Assembly (NCBI RefSeq): GCF_009765825.1
Contig: NZ_LMUR01000018.1
Span: 1,085,704-1,149,703, forward strand
Direction: 5' to 3'
DNA: 64,000 nucleotides
Origin: Granulicella sp. L60
GTDB lineage: Bacteria; Acidobacteriota; Terriglobia; Terriglobales; Acidobacteriaceae
The notes below the pieces were generated by a model. That model was not told the DNA's origin. It was given only the letters and a program-made list of their open reading frames with translations, and did no database searches. A program made the position numbers and the translations under genes. Below, one piece after another: positions 1-8,447 of the stretch. Each line of letters begins with the position of its first letter. Position 1 is the first letter of the stretch.

Positions 1-662
1 GCCGGCTTCGTTTTGGTGGATTTGACGGCTTTCTTTGCGGCTGTCTTCTTTACTGCGGCGGACTTCTTCGCTACGACTGACTTCTTCGCTGGGGCTTTCT
101 TCGTGATGGCGGTCTTCGTCTGCTTGAGAGTGGGCTTGTTGGTGGCAGCTTTCTTGGCGACGGTCTTCTTCGCGGCAGGTTTCGTGGCTGCCTTCTTTGC
201 GGCGATTTTCTTTGCGGTCTTCTTCGCGGCTGGCTTCACTGCAGCCGATTTCGGTGGCTTGGGCGCGGCCGGTGGCTTCGGCATGCTTGCGAGTTTTCTT
301 TCGTGAGAGGCGATGAGGTCTTCGATCTGCTGGAGCAGGATGCGGGTGTGCATCGGCTTGACCAGAAGCTGATCGGCGCCCATCTCCTGCCAGTCTTCTT
401 CGGCTACGGGAAAGGCGGTGAGGAGGGCTACGGCTGGATGGTATGCGGCGGCGCGCGCTGCCTTGATGACCTCGATGCCGGCGACGTCGTGCTCCATGCG
501 CATGTCGGTGATCAGCATGTGGTACTCGCGGGTGTGCAGCTTGGAGACGCCTTCGCGGGCGGATGCGGCCGTATCGACGTCGAAGCCGCTGATCTCGAGC
601 ACGGCCTTGAGGGTGAGCAGGACGGCGACTTCGTCATCGACCAGTAGAATGCGTCGTTTCAT
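1..662 (-). CDS. Response regulator receiver protein with Lys/Ala-rich histone-H1-like tail (partial, 3' end outside window)
   Basis: The minus-strand ORF starts at an ATG (662-660) preceded by AAAGGA and stays open to the left edge, so the C-terminus is missing. Residues 1-120 form a CheY-like receiver: acidic pair D9/D10, phospho-acceptor D53 in LITDMRM, T82 in LLTAF, and K102 in LLVKP. After about residue 125 there is no output domain. Instead the protein becomes a long run of KPAAKK, AKKTVAKK and similar units, like the C-terminal tail of histone H1 or bacterial HU/Hc1 proteins. Such tails bind DNA without sequence preference. A phosphorylation-dependent nucleoid or DNA-binding role is inference. 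No sensor kinase is adjacent within the window. Confidence 0.85.
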   Translation of the reverse strand, partial: MKRRILLVDDEVAVLLTLKAVLEISGFDVDTAASAREGVSKLHTREYHMLITDMRMEHDVAGIEVIKAARAAAYHPAVALLTAFPVAEEDWQEMGADQLLVKPMHTRILLQQIEDLIASHERKLASMPKPPAAPKPPKSAAVKPAAKKTAKKIAAKKAATKPAAKKTVAKKAATNKPTLKQTKTAITKKAPAKKSVVAKKSAAVKKTAAKKAVKSTKTKP

Positions 663-799
663 GTGGTTCCTTTCGAGTGCTTCCGAGCCAACATACATGA
701 TACGGCAGGTGATTCCAAAGTCTGGGACGAAGCGACGTGGAGGTTTTTCTGCGGCGTGCATCCAACCTGTTCTTTAACAGCGCATCTCATCGAAAATGC

Positions 800-805
800 T
801 ATACT
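800..805 (+). promoter_or_regulatory. Candidate -10 element (TATACT) for infC
   Basis: TATACT lies about 100 bases before the infC start in the gap that separates it from the divergent response regulator. No convincing -35 box is visible at 17 bases, so this is only a plausible housekeeping promoter. Confidence 0.35.
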
Positions 806-905
806 TTAGTTTGCGAAGCAACCTCATTGCGCGGACTGCACGCAGACGCGACTAAACCCTGAACATACGCATAGCGAGCTGGAAAGCCCGTTGTGGAGGC
901 GACTT

Positions 906-1544
906 ATTCCACCGATTGATAAACGTTCCGCCAAGTCTTTTATCCGCACCAACGAACGTATCCGCGCGCGCGAGATCCGCGTCATCGACGAAAATGGCGA
1001 ACAACTAGGCGTCATGCCCCCGTTTGACGCTCTGAAGATGGCGCGTGAGCGCTCCCTCGACCTCGTCGAGATCTCCCCGAACGCCGTGCCGCCTGTGTGT
1101 AAGATCCAGGACTACGGCAAGTTCCTTTATGAAAAGGACAAGAGCGACCGGGCAGCGCGCAAGAAGCAGAAGGTCATCGTCATCAAAGAGGTCAAGTTCT
1201 CGGTGACCGTAGATGAGCACGACTACCAGACCAAGAAGAACCAGGCGGTCCGGTTTCTCGGCGAGGGCGACAAGGTCAAGGCGTCGCTTCGGTTCAAGGG
1301 CCGGCAGATGGCTCACCGCGACCTGGGTTACAAGATCATCAACCGCCTTATTCTCGATATCGGAGATGCCGGGCTGGTCGAATTCATGCCGCGCATGGAA
1401 GGGACCACGCTACACGCCATTCTGGCTCCGTCCAAGAAGGCTGAGCAGCAGCAACAGCAGCAACCCGCGGTGAAGAAGGCTCCTGCTCCGGTGGCTGCTG
1501 AGGCAAAGCCTGCAGATCCAGAAGCTTCAACCGTCCAAGCGTAA
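906..1544 (+). CDS. infC: Translation initiation factor IF-3, probable AUU start
   Basis: IF-3 binds the 30S subunit, keeps it apart from 50S and checks start-codon pairing. The protein carries the N-terminal IF3 signature FIRTNERIRAREIRVIDENG and the C-terminal domain with VKFSVTVDEHDY and KASLRFKGRQM. The C-terminus has an extra tail of about 40 residues with a run of six Gln followed by Lys/Pro/Ala, longer than the usual roughly 175-residue factor. No ATG opens the reading frame. An ATT at 906 has a GGAGG six bases upstream, and AUU is the classic autoregulatory infC start. A TTG at 891 and a second ATT at 915 are alternatives. The usual partners rpmI and rplT do not follow. Confidence 0.95.
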   Translation: MPPIDKRSAKSFIRTNERIRAREIRVIDENGEQLGVMPPFDALKMARERSLDLVEISPNAVPPVCKIQDYGKFLYEKDKSDRAARKKQKVIVIKEVKFSVTVDEHDYQTKKNQAVRFLGEGDKVKASLRFKGRQMAHRDLGYKIINRLILDIGDAGLVEFMPRMEGTTLHAILAPSKKAEQQQQQQPAVKKAPAPVAAEAKPADPEASTVQA

Positions 1545-2078
1545 TTCAAGGCATCTCCCGGCCAGATTCCTGAGATGAACTTCCGGGGTTGAATTCACTC
1601 GAACTCGGTCCGTTTGGGCCGGTTTGATGTGCAGAACTTTTCACATTCTCATTATTAGTTGCATCCATACAGGACGACCAGATGTCTCAAGGTCGTCCTG
1701 TATGTGTTTAATCCTGCGCTTCGGCACGTTGCCGAGCCCACCTCTTTCATCCGATTTCTTCGAATGAGAACGCATCTTCCGCCGCAAAAGCGAAGATCTG
1801 CTGATCCTCGATGGCCGGAGATACCGATGAGACGTACTTAGGCGAATAGAAGCCAGCTCTGGAAGTCCCCTTAGATGTCTCTTTGTGTGAGGGCGTTTCC
1901 AGCCTGCGTGTTTATTATGCGTGTCTACGTTATTACCTTAGTAACCAAATCTATATAATATCTTCGTATATTACTGATTACATTAGACTTATAGTCTCAT
2001 ACATTCTATGGTTACTTCATCGAGTCTGTCTACAGAAATCTTTTAGACAGCAATACAACTTTCGGGGGTTATCTCACT
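1545..2078. other. Intergenic region with hairpin and AT-rich leader
   Basis: This 534-base gap holds the perfect hairpin described separately at 1666-1704 and then an unusually AT-rich block (about 1900-2055) that contrasts with the GC-rich surroundings. The block runs into the first secreted-peptide gene. A 7-bp inverted repeat (CTGTCTA at 2026-2032 and TAGACAG at 2044-2050) lies just before the peptide ribosome site. A 60-codon ORF at 1659-1841 overlaps the hairpin and resembles no family I know; I do not call it. Confidence 0.5.
1666..1704 (+). terminator. Perfect 14-bp hairpin downstream of infC
   Basis: The arms 1666-1679 (CATACAGGACGACC) and 1691-1704 (GGTCGTCCTGTATG) are exact inverted repeats around an 11-base loop. 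No strong T-run follows, so it may be an infC terminator or an RNA-processing or protein-binding site. Confidence 0.5.
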
Positions 2079-2246
2079 ATGAAACACATCGTCCGCGCTT
2101 TCGTCGTCGTCCTGGTCCTTACCGGTGTTGCCGCTACCACCCAGACCTCTGCTTCCACCAAGAACAATGTGACCGTCTCCCGCACCAGCATGGTTCCGGT
2201 TCCAGTGTGTGCGCCAAATGACCCCAACGCCTGCGGAATGCGCTAA
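2079..2246 (+). CDS. Small secreted peptide, tandem copy 1 (55 aa)
   Basis: The ORF is ATG-started and preceded by CGGGGGTT. It begins MKHIVRAFVVVLVLTGVAAT, a textbook Sec signal peptide (basic n-region, long hydrophobic core). The predicted mature part is only about 30 residues: polar, Thr/Ser/Lys-rich, ending MVPVPVCAPNDPNACGMR. The two cysteines could form a nine-residue disulfide loop. It is nearly identical to the two following ORFs, and the spacers between them are also repeated, so the three arose by recent tandem duplication. No family is recognised. A secreted structural peptide, signal or modified peptide precursor are all possible. A coding role is supported by conservation of frame, signal peptide and C-terminus in all three copies. 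Confidence 0.75.
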   Translation: MKHIVRAFVVVLVLTGVAATTQTSASTKNNVTVSRTSMVPVPVCAPNDPNACGMR

Positions 2247-2318
2247 ACGCATACTTCTGTCCTGATATCAGCCATGTTCAAGATCCTACCTAACCAGCGC
2301 AATCCAAGGAGTTCCACT

Positions 2319-2489
2319 ATGAAACACATCGTCCAGGCCTTCGTTGTTGTCCTCGTTCTCACCGGTGTTGCTGCCACCAGCCAGACCTCCGCCGCCTCCA
2401 CCAAGAACAAGGTGACTGTCTCCCGCACCAGCATGGTTCCGGTTCCAGTGTGCGCGCCAAATGACCCCAACGCTTGTGGAATGCGCTAA
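2319..2489 (+). CDS. Small secreted peptide, tandem copy 2 (56 aa)
   Basis: Start ATG at 2319 follows a good AAGGAG ribosome site. The signal peptide (MKHIVQAFVVVLVLTGVAAT) and the C-terminal 16 residues PVPVCAPNDPNACGMR are the same as in copy 1. Differences cluster in the middle (SQTSAASTKNKV against TQTSASTKNNV). Copy 2 has one more Ala than copy 1. The 72-base spacer ahead of it repeats in front of copy 3 with few changes, which places the duplication unit at about 240 bases. The upstream in-frame ATG at 2274 lies inside the repeated spacer and is not conserved as a coding sequence. Confidence 0.75.
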   Translation: MKHIVQAFVVVLVLTGVAATSQTSAASTKNKVTVSRTSMVPVPVCAPNDPNACGMR

Positions 2490-2562
2490 ACGCATACTTC
2501 TGTCCTGATATCAGCCAAGTTCGAGATCCTACCTAACCAGAGCAATTACAGGGAGTTACACC

Positions 2563-2733
2563 ATGAAACACTTCGCCCACGTCTTCGTCGCTGTTCTCGT
2601 TCTCACCGGTGCTGCTGCCACCAGCCAAACTTCCGCTGCCTCTACCAAGAACAAGGTGACTGTCTCCCACGCCAGCATGGTCCCGGTTCCAGTGTGTGCG
2701 CCAAATGATCCCAACGCCTGTGGAATGCGGTAG
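2563..2733 (+). CDS. Small secreted peptide, tandem copy 3 (56 aa)
   Basis: The ATG at 2563 is preceded by AGGGAG. This is the most diverged copy (MKHFAHVFVAVLVLTGAAAT signal; SHASMVPVPV instead of SRTSMVPVPV) but the C-terminal CAPNDPNACGMR is unchanged, while many third positions have drifted. That is what purifying selection on the peptide tail would look like. It ends about 94 bases before the seven-helix membrane protein gene on the same strand, which is a candidate partner such as exporter, receptor or immunity protein. That link is positional only. Confidence 0.75.
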   Translation: MKHFAHVFVAVLVLTGAAATSQTSAASTKNKVTVSHASMVPVPVCAPNDPNACGMR

Positions 2734-2778
2734 AACCGAACTCCGCAAAAAATTGCATAGTCCGTAATAATTTCTTGT

Positions 2779-2824
2779 ATCGGTCCCCGGGATAAGCTAC
2801 GCTGTGTTAGTTAGAGGGACCGAT
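2779..2824 (+). promoter_or_regulatory. 5'-UTR hairpin that can sequester the ribosome site of the 2827 gene
   Basis: ATCGGTCCC (2779-2787) is an exact complement of GGGACCGAT (2816-2824). The right arm contains the only ribosome-binding-like sequence (AGAGGGA) and stops two bases before the ATG at 2827. The loop is 28 bases. The pairing is seen directly; regulation through it is inference. Confidence 0.45.
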
Positions 2825-2826
2825 CT

Positions 2827-3738
2827 ATGAACATCTCCTCGTCAAGCCTGCTTACTTTCCTTGGATTCTTCGAGCCAGTTCTCTGTGGCATGGTTATCTG
2901 GTTTGTCGTACGCAATAAAGCTATACGCCAATTCGCCTTTCTCGTTGCGCTGATGAGCGTCAAGCTCATCTGTTCCGCAACCTGCATGGCTTTGATCTCC
3001 AGCCGGCATTCCCTGGGAATCGAACGGCATCTGGCCTACCAGATTTATTTCTACATCTACTGGGCGGGCTATGCGCTTGAGGCCATCCTGTCCCTGGCTG
3101 TGATCTACAGTATCTTCAAGCTGGCGATGGCTCCGCTCAAGGGGTTGCAGACTTTGGGGATGCTGGTCTTCCGCTGGGTGGCGGCTATCTCTGCAGCGGT
3201 CGCGATCGGTGTTGCGGTGACGCCACATCTGTCCGGCACCAACTTCATGGTTGCGATGATTACGCAATTGCAGCAGACCTCAAGCATCTTGACGCTTTGC
3301 CTGCTGCTGTTTGTCTGCTTCGCGATTCGTCCGATGGGGCTTTCGTACCGCAGCCGCATCTTCGGCGTTAGCATCGGCATGGGATTTCTGGCAGTCATTA
3401 ATCTACTGAACTCGGCATGGATCGCTCACTACTCCAGCATGTACTCTTCGCTGAGCGTAGTAAATGGTGTCGCTGTGGGCTCTACGCTGCTGATCTGGTC
3501 GGCTTACTTTGCCTTCCCCGAGCCCAAGCGCCGGATCATTGTCCTGCCAACGACGTCGCCGTTCCTTCGCTGGAACCAGATCTCGATGGCTCTGGGCGAC
3601 GATCCTGGTTTTGTGGCAGTAGGTGGGATTCCGCCGGAGCTGTTTGCGCCTGCGGAGCTTGAGGTTATGCGTCGGGCCTCTGCGAAGATGCCTTCGAACC
3701 TCGAGAGCCAGTCTGCACTGCATTCGTTATCTGCCTAA
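2827..3738 (+). CDS. Seven-helix integral membrane protein of unknown function
   Basis: A 303-residue protein with about seven hydrophobic segments, the first (LLTFLGFFEPVLCGMVIWFVV) at residues 8-28 and the last near 212-230 (GVAVGSTLLIWSAYFAF). A cytoplasmic tail of roughly 70 residues follows (PEPKRRIIVLPTT onward). No transporter motif, kinase or enzyme domain is visible. Similar sized seven-helix proteins of unknown role are common in acidobacteria, but I cannot name a family. It follows the peptide triplet on the same strand, with a hairpin in its leader. The convergent rpsA gene ends beyond a strong bidirectional terminator. Confidence 0.8.
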   Translation: MNISSSSLLTFLGFFEPVLCGMVIWFVVRNKAIRQFAFLVALMSVKLICSATCMALISSRHSLGIERHLAYQIYFYIYWAGYALEAILSLAVIYSIFKLAMAPLKGLQTLGMLVFRWVAAISAAVAIGVAVTPHLSGTNFMVAMITQLQQTSSILTLCLLLFVCFAIRPMGLSYRSRIFGVSIGMGFLAVINLLNSAWIAHYSSMYSSLSVVNGVAVGSTLLIWSAYFAFPEPKRRIIVLPTTSPFLRWNQISMALGDDPGFVAVGGIPPELFAPAELEVMRRASAKMPSNLESQSALHSLSA

Positions 3739-3849
3739 TGTTGGGCCGTCATCGGAGCGGTGACGGTCACTGGGCGCGGTAATGAAGCGAAGGTAGCTGA
3801 GTTCGCATGGATGGAACCGCGGTAGATTGATTCAGACTTTATACGCAGA

Positions 3850-3890
3850 CAAGAAGAAGGCCGTCCCGCTTGGGGACGGCCTTCTTCTTG
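3850..3890. terminator. Bidirectional intrinsic terminator between the membrane protein gene and rpsA
   Basis: Perfect 18-bp inverted repeat (3850-3867 and 3873-3890) around a 5-base loop. The purine-rich outer stem gives CTTCTTCTT on either transcript. It sits between two convergent genes. Confidence 0.85.
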
Positions 3891-3906
3891 TTGGTTGAGT
3901 TGCTGC

Positions 3907-5919
<2,013 letters not shown>

Positions 5920-6373
5920 GGTGAATGCGGACTCCGGGATCCAAGAATTCATTCCGTGTCAGGCGTCGTCGAAGCGGAAACAACCAGCAGCCCGGTAAAG
6001 GAAGCTGTTGTCTTCTCTATCCTCGCTACGTCTTCGGCAGGATGGAAAGAATCAGGCCTTGCAGAGGAGCTACTGCACTTGGGTCCCACACGCAATAGCT
6101 CACTAATAAAGCATAGAACGTTGCATAGAGTCCGTCAACAAAGCCGGTCCAGCGTACTGTATTTTCATCGCTGCTTCATGCAGGCAGCCTTTTCTTCTTG
6201 GGGTCCCGAGAATTAGATGCGAATCGCGGCACTTTGGACCCATTGGGGGTGAAAAATTTCGTGATGCAGAGAGCCGACCTCCATGCCGTATTTGCAGGCA
6301 AGCCAGACTCGGCTGAGGTCAGCTGCTGTCGCGCCTAGATTTTCATAGGCCGCCTCCACGCTATACTCGGCCC
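5920..6373. other. Divergent promoter region, rpsA / HIT gene
   Basis: A 454-base gap between two divergent genes, so it should carry both promoters. I see a -10-like TATACT next to the HIT start (listed separately). I see no clear hairpin, tRNA or conserved ORF. A 107-codon plus-strand ORF here (5893-6216) starts inside rpsA and has no family features. Confidence 0.4.
6362..6367 (+). promoter_or_regulatory. Candidate -10 (TATACT) giving a leaderless HIT mRNA
   Basis: TATACT ends six bases before the ATG at 6374, and no ribosome site lies between. Transcription would start at or next to the A of the ATG. Confidence 0.4.
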
Positions 6374-6949
6374 ATGGACCGCCTTTGGACACCCTGGCGC
6401 TACAGCTACATCACTCGTGCCGATCCGCAGGCCCGGAGCGGGGTTCCTGTGGCTCTCAGCGCCTGGCCGCCCAGCGAGGCTGAGGATAAGCACTGCGTCT
6501 TCTGCAATATGATCGCTGCGGTCGACTACGCCATCGCGCACGGCATGGCACGGCAGGAGGCCGAGCAGGCGGCTCACATCATCCATCGCGGACGGTACTG
6601 CTTCATCTGCCTGAATGCCTATCCTTATTCCACCGGCCATCTTCTGCTGGTGCCGTATCAGCACATCGACACGCTGGCGGGCCTGCCGACGGAGGCTGCA
6701 CAGGAGCTGATGCATCTGGCTCAGCGATCCGAGAGTGCGCTTCGGGAGACGTACAAACCGGGTGGGCTGAACATGGGACTCAACCTTGGAGAGGCTGCCG
6801 GCGCCGGGATCGCCGAGCATATTCATATGCATGTTCTGCCGCGCTGGATCGGCGATACGAACTTTATGACCGCGACTGCGGAAACACGTGTACTTCCTGA
6901 ACCTCTCGATGTAACATGGGCGAAACTGCGTTCCCACCTCGCAAATTAA
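6374..6949 (+). CDS. HIT family hydrolase / AP4A-phosphorylase-like protein
   Basis: A 191-residue histidine-triad protein that likely hydrolyses or phosphorolyses nucleotides such as Ap4A or AMP-linked compounds in the cytoplasm. The N-terminal MDRLWTPWRYSYI is typical of the longer bacterial HIT subgroup. Next comes HCVFCNM, a probable zinc-binding CxxC, then NAYPYSTGHLLLVPYQHI. The catalytic triad is EHIHMHVLPRW near residues 155-165, where the middle histidine carries the nucleotidyl intermediate. It has its own promoter region and is divergent from rpsA. The exact substrate cannot be read from sequence. Confidence 0.9.
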   Translation: MDRLWTPWRYSYITRADPQARSGVPVALSAWPPSEAEDKHCVFCNMIAAVDYAIAHGMARQEAEQAAHIIHRGRYCFICLNAYPYSTGHLLLVPYQHIDTLAGLPTEAAQELMHLAQRSESALRETYKPGGLNMGLNLGEAAGAGIAEHIHMHVLPRWIGDTNFMTATAETRVLPEPLDVTWAKLRSHLAN

Positions 6950-7021
6950 TACAACCTACATGCATTTCCGGCCATCGAAGAACCATAGACGATAAACAGA
7001 GTTTTATCTATCGAGGGCATT

Positions 7022-7360
7022 ATGGCAATTTTCAAGCAGACCCTACCCGCATCCCTCAGATCCGGCTCCTCCTTCATGCACGAAAATCGCGGCCAGGCCT
7101 CGCCGGATCGGCGTCCTTACCTGGTAACACGAAAGTCAGTTTCAACGACACAGCAATATATGGCATTGTTTCCCCATGAGTCCGAAGATGCACGCATCAC
7201 AGGCACGACACGGTCGCTCTATCGCCGGTTGCTTGCTCTGAATTTGCCTGGGTCGGATGCACGTGACGCTCGAATCGACACTCGTATTGAGGTCGAAAGC
7301 AGCTTCGTGCACGAGTCCAGAACAGCATCAGTTTCGTTCGCGGGTCCTAAGATCGCTTAG
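7022..7360 (+). CDS. Small hypothetical protein (112 aa)
   Basis: The ORF starts with ATGGCAATTTTC after ATCGAGGGCATT, where GAGGG can serve as a ribosome site. It ends 40 bases before a strong intrinsic terminator, which supports a real transcription unit. The product is polar and Arg/Ser-rich with no signal peptide, membrane segment or motif that I recognise. Codon usage is less C-rich than in neighbouring genes, which may mean recent acquisition, weak expression or a non-coding RNA with an accidental ORF. An overlapping ORF at 6916-7179 in another frame is less likely. Confidence 0.45.
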   Translation: MAIFKQTLPASLRSGSSFMHENRGQASPDRRPYLVTRKSVSTTQQYMALFPHESEDARITGTTRSLYRRLLALNLPGSDARDARIDTRIEVESSFVHESRTASVSFAGPKIA

Positions 7361-7399
7361 GATAGATATTCGAAGCGGCTCAAAAACTTAAACCTGAAA

Positions 7400-7430
7400 C
7401 GCCCTGTTCTGAGAACAGGGCGTTTTTATT
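7400..7430 (+). terminator. Intrinsic terminator
   Basis: CGCCCTGTTCT and AGAACAGGGCG form an 11-bp stem (7400-7410 and 7412-7422), followed by TTTTTATTTCT. It reads in the plus direction after the 7022 ORF. Confidence 0.85.
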
Positions 7431-7462
7431 TCTATTGAAGTGGCTCATGCGCTACCGCAGGA

Positions 7463-8041
7463 TCAGAAAGGGCCGCTCTGGGGAGTGGTGCTGGCGGAGC
7501 TGGGCTCTGTTTCGTGGCTCTCGGTCTTCGGGCCTCTCGGCGTCGGCACCCGCGTGGCCTCGAAGCTTGTGATTCTCCAGTCGCCAGAAGGCAGGCGTTG
7601 ATAGACCCGCGTGTAGCGATAGGTTCCCTTCACCGGGATTCCGTCGCTGACGCCCTCGACGTCGGCGCGCGAGGTGACGATCGCAATCGCACCCACTAAC
7701 TTCACCTGAATCTCGCCGAGGTCGATCTTGTTGAGGACAAAGGCGCGGCTCCGCATGCGTTCGAGCTGCTGGGCCTTGGTGTGGACCTGTCCGGTCATGG
7801 AGATGCCGATGTAGTCGTCCGAGAGGAGCTTGTCCATGGCAGGGATATCGCCTGCGAGCTGCGCCACGCGCCACTGCTCTTCAAGCGCCTCTACCTGGCG
7901 TTTGGCGTCGTGCTTCTTCTCGTGTAGCGGGAGGCTGCGTCCGGCCTCTGCCGGTGGCGCACAGAGCCCAGCGACGACGGCCGTCAACACGACGGCGGTC
8001 ACAAAGGCCGAGCTACGAGTTCGACAAGCTAGAAACCGCAT
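7463..8041 (-). CDS. Exported DUF4440 / SnoaL-like (NTF2-fold) protein
   Basis: A 192-residue protein with a Sec signal peptide (residues 1-33, core FVTAVVLTAVVAGLC, cleavage near AEAG). The mature part matches the DUF4440 pattern: an N-terminal helix (ALEEQWRVAQLAGDIPAMDKLLSDDYIGIS), then TGQVHTKAQQL, a central strand pair (AIAIVTSRADVEG) and the final YTRVYQRLPSGDWRITSFEATRV. Such NTF2-fold domains bind small molecules or act as ketosteroid-isomerase-like enzymes; the ligand is unknown. It lies 103 bases downstream of the monooxygenase gene on the same strand. Confidence 0.8.
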   Translation of the reverse strand: MRFLACRTRSSAFVTAVVLTAVVAGLCAPPAEAGRSLPLHEKKHDAKRQVEALEEQWRVAQLAGDIPAMDKLLSDDYIGISMTGQVHTKAQQLERMRSRAFVLNKIDLGEIQVKLVGAIAIVTSRADVEGVSDGIPVKGTYRYTRVYQRLPSGDWRITSFEATRVPTPRGPKTESHETEPSSASTTPQSGPF

Positions 8042-8144
8042 AGGCGTACCGGATGGTAGACCGATTTATCGCGTAGAGTCAAAAAACTTTAGTCGTACGC
8101 GCCTTTCAACAGATAAGACGTGCCGACAGCCTAAAAAGTCCAGT

Positions 8145-8432
8145 TCAACAGATTGCGGTCAGATTTTCTACCTGGCGGTCCCGCATCTTCTGGTTGAGAC
8201 CGCCGATGACATATTGATGAAAGTGCGGTGTTGCGCGGTGATGATCCAGTGCTGCTTCGTCGGTGTACTGTTCGTAGATCACCACTGTGCAGGCCTCGCC
8301 TTCGACGAAGTGGGGGATGTAGCTCACGCACCCCGGCTCCTTTCGGGAAGCCTCCGTGAGCGGGCAGAGGATCTCGGCGATATATTCGCGGTCGGACTGT
8401 TCAAAGGTCATTCGTACGGTGAAACTTAACAT
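8145..8432 (-). CDS. YgiN-type antibiotic biosynthesis monooxygenase family protein
   Basis: A 95-residue ferredoxin-fold (ABM family) protein. Signature stretches are the opening strand (LSFTVRMTF), LTEASRKEPGCVSYIPHFV, VVIYEQYTDEAALDHHRATPHF and the closing helix (VIGGLNQKMRDRQVENL). The family includes cofactor-free quinol monooxygenases (YgiN) and heme-degrading relatives, usually dimers. It starts 15 bases after the purA stop on the same strand and is probably cotranscribed. No pathway link with purine synthesis is known to me. Confidence 0.85.
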   Translation of the reverse strand: MLSFTVRMTFEQSDREYIAEILCPLTEASRKEPGCVSYIPHFVEGEACTVVIYEQYTDEAALDHHRATPHFHQYVIGGLNQKMRDRQVENLTAIC

Positions 8433-8447
8433 GTGGGCCCTTTTTTC

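Larger units (their letters stand above)
2079..2733 (+). repeat. Three-unit tandem gene duplication (about 240-bp unit)
   Basis: Start codons at 2079, 2319 and 2563 are spaced 240 and 244 bases. Both coding parts and spacers (for example ACGCATACTTCTGTCCTGAT after copies 1 and 2, then CCTACCTAACCAG) are repeated. Confidence 0.9.

Noticed and set aside
13-306. Phe/Ala-rich ORF that looks like a membrane protein
   Set aside because: It is the antisense of the Lys/Ala-rich tail of the response regulator.
1659-1841. 60-codon ORF after infC
   Set aside because: It overlaps a perfect hairpin and has no ribosome site or recognisable features.
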